A stretch of 44,181 nt of DNA, taken from Bacillota bacterium (lineage in GTDB: Bacteria > Bacillota > Clostridia > Christensenellales > Pumilibacteraceae). Below the pieces are notes generated by a model that saw nothing but the letters and a program-made list of their open reading frames with translations, was not told the DNA's origin and made no database searches. The stretch is taken from positions 1 through 44,181 of the forward strand of contig WQYM01000002.1 of the NCBI GenBank assembly GCA_009781235.1, read 5' to 3'. Of the stretch, positions 38,959-44,181 are shown piece after piece; positions within the stretch are counted from its first letter, which is position 1, and every line of letters begins with the position of its first letter. A program made the translations under genes and the position numbers.

Positions 38959-40590
38959 ATGGGAAAGAATCGTAACCGCTTTGCCGTCGCCTTTTTGGCA
39001 ATGGCGCTGACCCTTGCCCTCCTATTTTCCGCCGCCTGCGACGCAGGCGCCGGCAAAAAGACGGACTTCTCCAAGTACGCGGGCACGTATTATGCCTACA
39101 ACGCCGGAGGCGTTAAACAGGAGCATACGTTCTACCAGCTAAAAAACGACGGCAAGTGGACCCGCGTTGAAGCCGGAAACCCGGTAAAATCGGGCTCTTA
39201 TTCCGTATCGGGCGGAAAAATCACGCTGACGCCCTCGTCCGGCGCGGCAGAAACGGGCTCGGTGACCTCCGGCGGCATCCTTTCGCTTACCGTAAACGGC
39301 GCTTCGGTGGTGTACTACGCGGACAAATCGACCTCTAAGCCGACGCCCGATAATCCCGTAATACCGGATCCGAATAATCCGGATCCAAACAATCCCGACA
39401 AGCCGGGCGACCCGGTTAAGCCGCCGTCCGACCCCGCGCTAAAGGAGGAACCGGGCGACTTTAACTGGACGCTTTCCGCCGTGGAAGCCTCGGGCGCGAG
39501 CCCGATCACCCAGCAGCTCAAAATTGTGCTCGAATCGGCGGCAGAGCTTGACCCGGACGGCATTACCGTAGGCGGCGCGGCGGACGCAAGGTTTACGATT
39601 GATATGCTGACCGGCGAAATCGCCGCAAGCTCGGGGATGGTCACCGAAAGCCCCGCCACCTATTTAATCCCGATTACCGCAAATTACACCGGCGACGCGT
39701 TTGTAAGAGTTAATAAAGGCGACGAAAAAGGCGGGGTCAAAAAGGTCGCGGTGACCGGCAAATTCACGTTGCCGGAAAAAACGCAGCCGCTTAACCACAA
39801 GGGCAAGCCTGAAGCGTACACGGGAAAAGTGTTTATCGACGATAAATATCCCGAGCAATTGCCCGACGCAAACCGTTCGGCAAGCCGAGGGGGCTTGCTT
39901 GCCCCGATCGGAATCCCCGCGCCGGATCAGGTAAACGGGCAAAAAATTCCCGGCAAGGTCGTTTGCGGCTATTATGATGTCGGGGGCGTGGGCGTCACGT
40001 TCCAAGACGGCGGACGCAACGAGGGAACGGACGTGCTCCAGGCGAGTCAGGGCTACCGGGGCACGTATTTCGGGGATTTCCGGGGCGGCAACCCGTCGGT
40101 CGATACCAGCTTTTTAAAAAGCCAATGGCGCAACGGGCAGATGAACCGCGCGAGCGCCGACATCGTGGACTTCCACCGTTATAACAGCTATTTTATTCCG
40201 GACGAATGGGAAAACACCCCCTATGTCGGCTGGACGGGCTCGGGCGAGTGGTTTAAGATGACCGTGGATATCGAACAAACAGCGATTTACGAAATACGCC
40301 TCTTGCACTCCTGCCAGCCGGCGTCGGCAAACTTTACGCTGGATTTTGACGTCGAACGCACCTCCGTTACGGTAGCAAATCCCGTCGATCCGGACACCCG
40401 GCTCGCCGTTACGCTCTCTAGCACCAGCAAGGGCAGCCAAGACGCAACCGGCTGGCGGCAAGGCTACCACCACTGGAATTATTGCGTGGTCGGCTATATG
40501 TACCTAACCGAGGGGCAGTCCGTGATGACAATGCGCCTCGGCACCGGCGGCCCGAATTACAGCTTTTTTGACTTTAAGGCGGTAGGGTAA
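38959..40590 (+). CDS. Lipoprotein with C-terminal CBM6-like domain (paralog 1)
   Basis: 543 residues from ATG 38959, 11 nt after AAGGAG; the ORF-track GTG overlaps that ribosome site. Lipoprotein signal with lipobox FSAAC (Cys near residue 27). Domain 1 (about 35-125) is a small beta barrel (YAGTYYAYNAGG ... LKNDGKWTRV). A Pro/Asn linker follows (PDPNNPDPNNPDKPGD). Domain 2 (about 170-275) is Ig-like (DFNWTLSAVEASG ... KVAVTGKFTLP). Domain 3 (about 285-543) resembles CBM6/35: IPGKVVCGYYDVGGVGVTF, YVGWTGSGEWFKMTVDIEQTAIYEIRL and TLDFDVE. Likely an exposed glycan-binding lipoprotein. Paralogs lie at 41672 and 43322. Confidence 0.85.
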   Translation: MGKNRNRFAVAFLAMALTLALLFSAACDAGAGKKTDFSKYAGTYYAYNAGGVKQEHTFYQLKNDGKWTRVEAGNPVKSGSYSVSGGKITLTPSSGAAETGSVTSGGILSLTVNGASVVYYADKSTSKPTPDNPVIPDPNNPDPNNPDKPGDPVKPPSDPALKEEPGDFNWTLSAVEASGASPITQQLKIVLESAAELDPDGITVGGAADARFTIDMLTGEIAASSGMVTESPATYLIPITANYTGDAFVRVNKGDEKGGVKKVAVTGKFTLPEKTQPLNHKGKPEAYTGKVFIDDKYPEQLPDANRSASRGGLLAPIGIPAPDQVNGQKIPGKVVCGYYDVGGVGVTFQDGGRNEGTDVLQASQGYRGTYFGDFRGGNPSVDTSFLKSQWRNGQMNRASADIVDFHRYNSYFIPDEWENTPYVGWTGSGEWFKMTVDIEQTAIYEIRLLHSCQPASANFTLDFDVERTSVTVANPVDPDTRLAVTLSSTSKGSQDATGWRQGYHHWNYCVVGYMYLTEGQSVMTMRLGTGGPNYSFFDFKAVG

Positions 40591-40612
40591 GGAGAGTATT
40601 GTACTCAATCAG

Positions 40613-40765
40613 TTTAGAAATAGAAACTATTTCTAAATGTGCCGCTCACGCGGCACACGCGGTTTTTACAAAAACCGCGCTGATTACCGTTTATTCGGCA
40701 TCCGAAAGGCCTTAAGGCCTTTTGCCGCACTATGTGCGGCTCTTGAATTAGTTTCTAATTCAAGA
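40613..40765. repeat. Array of seven consecutive perfect hairpins
   Basis: In order: TTTAGAAATAG-AAA-CTATTTCTAAA (40613-40637); TGTGCCGC-TCAC-GCGGCACA (40638-40657); CGCGGTTTTT/AAAAACCGCG (40658-40679); TTCGG-CAT-CCGAA (40694-40706); AAAGGCCTT/AAGGCCTTT (40705-40722); GCCGCAC-TAT-GTGCGGC (40724-40740); TCTTGAATTAG-TTT-CTAATTCAAGA (40741-40765). The outer hairpins are related through TAGAAACTA-like cores, so the whole behaves like an element with terminal inverted repeats. There is no ORF in it. Confidence 0.93.
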
Positions 40766-40792
40766 CTGATGCGCTATATAGCAACCCCATAA

Positions 40793-41440
40793 ATGAAAAA
40801 GAGAGAAGGAAAATTAAGTAAGAAGGCTAAAAGAAGGATAGGCTGTTTGGTGCCGCTGGGAACGGTAGTTTTGGCGGGCGTTTTGGTAATGGCTTTTATG
40901 CTGGCGTGGAACGCCGGCATGGGTTTACCGAGCGGGTATAAGAAAGATTATTTGTGGCCGTTAACTTCCGATAATAAGGAGCGCGCCTATTTTATCGGGA
41001 ATCAATTTAAAGATGAAAACCTAAATCAGTCTAACAATCACGTTATTTTTATGTACAACGGCGAAAGATATTATTTAGAAGACAGTAGTGGATACTTCGC
41101 TTATATTAACTCAACGATGTCCGTATATAAAACGGCCAACGAAGAATTGTTAGGTACTTTTGTGAGAAAAGAACCGCCCAAAGATTATGAATACTATCAA
41201 AGCTATAACTACATTTTTTTTGACGGGCACTACCTTTATTATTCATCCGAAGAACGTATTTACAGGGATACTTTTCATTTCCCCTGGCAAACGGGCGGTC
41301 CGTTTACTATTGGCGCTTATTATAAGCATGAATTCTACCGTTTTGATTTGGATACGGGAATAAACGAAAAAATTAAGACAAGCGTATTTTTAGAAAAAAT
41401 ACGCATTTACGACGGTTCTATTAAACTCAATAAAAAATAG
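40793..41440 (+). CDS. Hypothetical single-span membrane protein
   Basis: 215 residues. A basic N-terminus (MKKREGKLSKKAKRR) is followed by one membrane span (residues 17-40, IGCLVPLGTVVLAGVLVMAFMLAW) and a Tyr-rich outer domain with beta-like pattern (YNYIFFDGHYLYYSSEERIY, EFYRFDLDTG), suggestive of repeated beta strands reporting a value or setting. No catalytic motif or family recognised. No clear Shine-Dalgarno before ATG 40793, and the seven-hairpin element ends 27 bp upstream, so expression control is unclear. Somewhat more AT-rich than the lipoprotein genes around it. Confidence 0.65.
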   Translation: MKKREGKLSKKAKRRIGCLVPLGTVVLAGVLVMAFMLAWNAGMGLPSGYKKDYLWPLTSDNKERAYFIGNQFKDENLNQSNNHVIFMYNGERYYLEDSSGYFAYINSTMSVYKTANEELLGTFVRKEPPKDYEYYQSYNYIFFDGHYLYYSSEERIYRDTFHFPWQTGGPFTIGAYYKHEFYRFDLDTGINEKIKTSVFLEKIRIYDGSIKLNKK

Positions 41441-41461
41441 TAGCACATAGGAGATAAAAAA

Positions 41462-41494
41462 ATGTTAAAAGCAAACAGAGTAAGTAAGCCTTGA
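41462..41494 (+). other. Ten-codon micro-ORF with good ribosome site
   Basis: ATAGGAGATAAAAAA precedes an ATG encoding MLKANRVSKP and a stop; its end overlaps the -35 box of the next promoter. It may be the remnant of a gene start cut off by recombination. Confidence 0.3.
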
Positions 41495-41519
41495 CAGCGC
41501 ATCAGACCTATGCTATAAT
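41491..41519 (+). promoter_or_regulatory. Consensus promoter of the tandem lipoprotein genes
   Basis: TTGACA (41491-41496), 17-bp spacer, TATAAT (41514-41519): a perfect sigma-70 match, about 150 nt before the ATG at 41672. Confidence 0.88.
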
Positions 41520-41649
41520 CTTTACAGCGACGCCGTGCAGTTCGTCCAAGCCCGGGCAGTTTAAGATTGATAGGGATTGCGCCCCGTGCGCACCTTGTGT
41601 TCCGTGTAGCCCCTGCTGCTAAAATTACGCGGCGGTTAAAAATAATATC

Positions 41650-41700
41650 AATCGGTTAAGGAGATTTCATCATGAAAAAACACAAACTTGTCTTGTCCCT
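41650..41700 (+). repeat. 51-bp direct repeat, copy 1 (leader and signal peptide)
   Basis: Starts AATCGGTTAAGGAGATTTCA and runs through the ATG into codon 10 of the gene at 41672. An identical copy lies exactly 1,650 bp away at 43300-43350, where its first bases form the 3' end of that gene. Confidence 0.95.
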
Positions 41701-43309
41701 GCTGTTGGCGGCGGCACTGATATGCGCACCGATTCTGTTTGCGTCGTGCGACGGCGCAAAGACGGATTACGCAAAGTATGCGGGCAAATATTATGCCTAC
41801 GCCGACACGACGAAATCCGGCGACACCTACTACGAGTTAAAAGCAAACGGCAAGTGGACCGCTTTCGCCGCGGGCGAAAGCGCGGGGTCGGGCACGTTTA
41901 CCGTAAAGAGCGGAACCATTACGCTTACCCCTGCGTCGGGTACGGCGATTACCGGCACCGTCAACACCAAAGGCGTGTTGAATCTTAACGCAGGCGGCGC
42001 CCAAGTGGCATATTATACGGATGCCTCGCCCTCTAAGCCGACGCCGGGCGAAACGACAAATCCGGGTGGGACAACGAATCCGGGCGTACCGGGCGTAACC
42101 GAGGAGCCCGGCGACTTTAACTGGACGCTTTCCGCCGTCGTAGGCCAAGAAAGCGCCGCGGTTACAACGCAGTTAAAAATCGTGCTCGAATCGGCGACGG
42201 AGCTCGGCCCCGACGGAATCACCGTATACGGCGCGGCGGACGCGGGCTTTAAAATTGACCTCTTAACCGGAAAAATTGCCGCGGACTCGGGTATGGTAAC
42301 AGAGAGCGCAACCGCGTATTTAGTTCCGATTACCGCCAATTACACAGGCAACGCGATGGTTAAGCTTGTAGCGGGCGGGGTGAACGGCGGCATAAAAAAA
42401 GTCGCGGTAACCGGCAAATTCACGTTGCCAGACAAGCAATCAAAGCCGCTCAACTATAAGGCTAAGCCCGCAGGCTATACGGGCACGCCGTTCGTTGACG
42501 ACACCTATCCCGACACCGCGCATCTGGTGCCCTACGCAATCGACGAGGCAACGGGAGAAAAATCGGCAGACCCGGACGTAAATCTCGCCGCGGCACGAAA
42601 TTTTGCCAATAACTATATGCCGGGGCCGCGCCCCGTAAATCCGCTCGGGCAATCGATTCCCGGCGCCGTAAAGCCCGCCTTTTACGACGAGGGAGGAATG
42701 AATGTCGGATTTAGCCAGGCGGGCAGGGGAACCAATCCCGCCGGAAACGCGAATCACGGCGATATGTCGCTGTACCGGGCTAAATTCCGCAGCGGCAGCC
42801 AACGACCGGTGACCAGCTTTATCAAAGGGTTTTATTATACAAGCAAGCAAAACGACGGCGAAAAATACGGGCTTTTGGCGAGGGACAACAACGATATCGT
42901 CGATATGCACGCGTACGGCATGGTGTTTATTCCCGAAGCATGGATGAACACGCTGTATTGCGGGTGGACGGCGGCAAATCAATGGTGGCGCATGACCGTC
43001 AACGTCGAAACCACCGGAATTTACGAGGTAAGGTTTTTCTATTCGATGCAGGACGGCAAGCCGCTTCAATTCTCCTTGGACTTTGACCCCGAGCAAAACG
43101 TCGCCGAGGACGTCGCCGCCGACGCCAAAGTGGATTGCGAGGTTCCCTCCACCAACAAACCCGACCCGACGGGCTGGCGTCAGGCGCATCACTGGAATTA
43201 TACCGTCGTCGCATACATGTACCTAGAAAAAGGGCAAAGCGTTTTAACGACGCGCATTGTAAACGGCGGCCCCAACGTCTGCCGCTTTGATTTTAATTTA
43301 ATCGGTTAA
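41672..43309 (+). CDS. Lipoprotein with C-terminal CBM6-like domain (paralog 2)
   Basis: 545 residues. Lipobox FASC (Cys near residue 26). The same three-domain plan as paralog 1: small beta domain (YAGKYYAYADTTKSG ... LKANGKWTAF), a Pro/Gly/Thr linker (PGETTNPGGTTNPG), an Ig-like domain (DFNWTLSAVVGQESA ... KVAVTGKFTLP) and a CBM6-like end (IPGAVKPAFYDEGGMNVGF, CGWTAANQWWRMTVNVETTGIYEVRF, FSLDFD, GWRQAHHWNYTVVAYMY). AAGGAG lies 11-12 nt upstream. The strong promoter at 41491 probably drives this and the next gene, which starts 12 bp after the stop. Role inferred as surface glycan binding; no catalytic residues seen. Confidence 0.86.
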   Translation: MKKHKLVLSLLLAAALICAPILFASCDGAKTDYAKYAGKYYAYADTTKSGDTYYELKANGKWTAFAAGESAGSGTFTVKSGTITLTPASGTAITGTVNTKGVLNLNAGGAQVAYYTDASPSKPTPGETTNPGGTTNPGVPGVTEEPGDFNWTLSAVVGQESAAVTTQLKIVLESATELGPDGITVYGAADAGFKIDLLTGKIAADSGMVTESATAYLVPITANYTGNAMVKLVAGGVNGGIKKVAVTGKFTLPDKQSKPLNYKAKPAGYTGTPFVDDTYPDTAHLVPYAIDEATGEKSADPDVNLAAARNFANNYMPGPRPVNPLGQSIPGAVKPAFYDEGGMNVGFSQAGRGTNPAGNANHGDMSLYRAKFRSGSQRPVTSFIKGFYYTSKQNDGEKYGLLARDNNDIVDMHAYGMVFIPEAWMNTLYCGWTAANQWWRMTVNVETTGIYEVRFFYSMQDGKPLQFSLDFDPEQNVAEDVAADAKVDCEVPSTNKPDPTGWRQAHHWNYTVVAYMYLEKGQSVLTTRIVNGGPNVCRFDFNLIG

Positions 43310-43350
43310 GGAGATTTCATCATGAAAAAACACAAACTTGTCTTGTCCCT
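43300..43350 (+). repeat. 51-bp direct repeat, copy 2
   Basis: Identical to 41650-41700. Here it covers the last codons and stop of paralog 2, the ribosome site and the first codons of paralog 3. Confidence 0.95.
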
Positions 43351-44181
43351 ACTGTTGGCGGCCTTACTGGTGTGTATGCCGCTGATGCTCGCCTCGTGCG
43401 GGGCTCCCAAAAATACGGAGATCACGTGGAGCGTCATCCAAGAGGGCGGCACGGCGGATACCGTTACCACCACGGCCGTTAAAATCACGTTCTCGGGCGC
43501 GGTGGAAAATTTAGCCGCGGCGGACGTTACGGTAAGCGGCGCGGCGGTAAAATCGGGCGCGGCCTTTACCAAAAGCGCCGATTCCAAAGTCTGGACGGTT
43601 CCCGTTACCGTAACGGCTGCGGGCGGCGCGACGGTGACGGTAAACAAAGCGGGCGTAAAGAGCGCGTCAAAAACCGTCGCCGTGCACTTTAAAGAGGAAG
43701 TCGCCGCGCCGGGCGCGATTACCTGGGAAGCCGCGCAGTCCGGCGGAATCGAGGGCACGCGCTCCACCGGGGCGATTCAGCTAACGTTTTCAAGCCCCGT
43801 AGAAGATTTGACCGCCCAAGAAGTCTCCGTCGGCGGCGTTGCAACGCTGAAAGCAAACGCCGCGCCGGGCGCCGACTCGGCGGACAAAACGGTTTGGCTG
43901 ATTCCCGTCACCGTTTCGGCTGCGGGCAACGCGACGGTGGCAATCAATAAAACCGGTGTCCACGCAACGACAAAAACCGTGGCGGTGATTTATAAGGCGC
44001 CGGCGGTTGTCGGAGACGGCGAATACGCAAACGCAAACGGTTTCCCCGAGGGCTATACGGGCACGCCGTTTACCGACCCGAATTTTCCCACAACGGTAAA
44101 GTGGCCGCTGCCCGACCAAGCGGACGGGCAAAAAATCCCGGGCAAAGTGATGCTGACGTATTTTGACAACGGCGGCCAAAA
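43322..44181 (+). CDS. Lipoprotein paralog 3 with two Ig-like domains (3' end off window)
   Basis: Open from ATG 43322 to the window edge (286 codons), so incomplete. The signal peptide is nearly that of paralog 2 (MKKHKLVLSLLLAA), with lipobox LASC. The small beta domain of the other two is absent. Instead two related Ig-like repeats follow: ITWSVIQEGGTAD ... SKTVAVHFK (about 38-125) and ITWEAAQSGGIEG ... TKTVAVIYK (about 132-222). The CBM6-like part begins with EGYTGTPFTDPNFP and IPGKVMLTYFDNGGQ. Same transcript as paralog 2 by spacing. Probably a surface glycan-binding lipoprotein, as for its paralogs. Confidence 0.82.
   Translation, partial: MKKHKLVLSLLLAALLVCMPLMLASCGAPKNTEITWSVIQEGGTADTVTTTAVKITFSGAVENLAAADVTVSGAAVKSGAAFTKSADSKVWTVPVTVTAAGGATVTVNKAGVKSASKTVAVHFKEEVAAPGAITWEAAQSGGIEGTRSTGAIQLTFSSPVEDLTAQEVSVGGVATLKANAAPGADSADKTVWLIPVTVSAAGNATVAINKTGVHATTKTVAVIYKAPAVVGDGEYANANGFPEGYTGTPFTDPNFPTTVKWPLPDQADGQKIPGKVMLTYFDNGGQ

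Noticed and set aside
41520-41660. Riboswitch in the lipoprotein leader
   Set aside because: Leader length is suggestive, but I see no strong paired stems or known motifs, and its end is explained by a recombination scar.

Overview
The window looks like a chromosome segment of an uncultured Bacillota (Clostridia-like) bacterium. Supporting signs are the rpsF-ssb-rpsR ribosomal cluster, a YkpA-type ABC-F protein, a small zf_Tbcl-type zinc-ribbon protein, Spo0J-type ParB with a parS site, strong Shine-Dalgarno sequences, and many sigma-70/sigma-A promoters with TATACT or TATAAT boxes and 17-bp spacers. Base composition is moderately GC-rich, with one clearly AT-rich gene (24883-25905). The genus cannot be named from the sequence.

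Layout. 1-5324 (minus) is most of a giant DUF4011 / SF1 helicase / MTES_1575-type nuclease protein that runs off the left edge. 5381-9871 (minus) holds a membrane zinc-ribbon protein, an ABC-F ATPase, a small membrane protein and the rpsF-ssb-(small membrane gene)-rpsR cluster. 10061-18603 (minus) holds argJ, thrC, a zinc-ribbon/TPR membrane protein, an aspartate aminotransferase-type enzyme and a MacB-like ABC fusion. 19139-21954 (plus) holds a secreted protein and a DUF1624 acyltransferase, each next to structured non-coding DNA. 21983-27425 (plus) is a defence-like cluster: an MmeI-type single-chain restriction-modification enzyme, an AT-rich membrane protein, and a DUF1016/YhcG PD-(D/E)XK protein. 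27528-29486 is an acyl-CoA ligase. 29487-30663 is parB with a parS site and phased DnaA-box-like sequences. 31069-33414 is tRNA-Pro(AGG) followed by an integrase/Rep remnant that interrupts another gene. 33476-38421 (minus) is two ABC systems in one operon-like block. 38627-44181 (plus) is a small zinc-ribbon protein and three related lipoproteins; two show a C-terminal CBM6-like domain and the third is cut by the window edge as that domain begins.

The most unusual property runs through the whole window. At least three kinds of repeat are scattered both between genes and in frame inside conserved enzymes: (a) short arrays of 7-bp units whose sequences differ but whose period is almost always 7; (b) long GC-rich palindromes that usually carry a GTAGGGG core; (c) a perfect 30-bp-arm palindrome inside thrC. 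ArgJ, ThrC, the ABC fusion, the DUF1624 acyltransferase, the MmeI-type enzyme and the acyl-CoA ligase all carry such inserts without losing frame. ArgJ and the unrelated acyl-CoA ligase share the same encoded peptide, PSAIPNSSFLIPN. This resembles a genome-wide, protein-tolerated repeat system, comparable in concept to Rickettsia palindromic elements or cyanobacterial heptanucleotide STRRs. I consider it the best candidate here for something undescribed. A further element at 40613-40765 consists of seven consecutive perfect hairpins.

All coordinates, motifs and alignments were read by eye. Family names rest on motif recognition, not on database searches.
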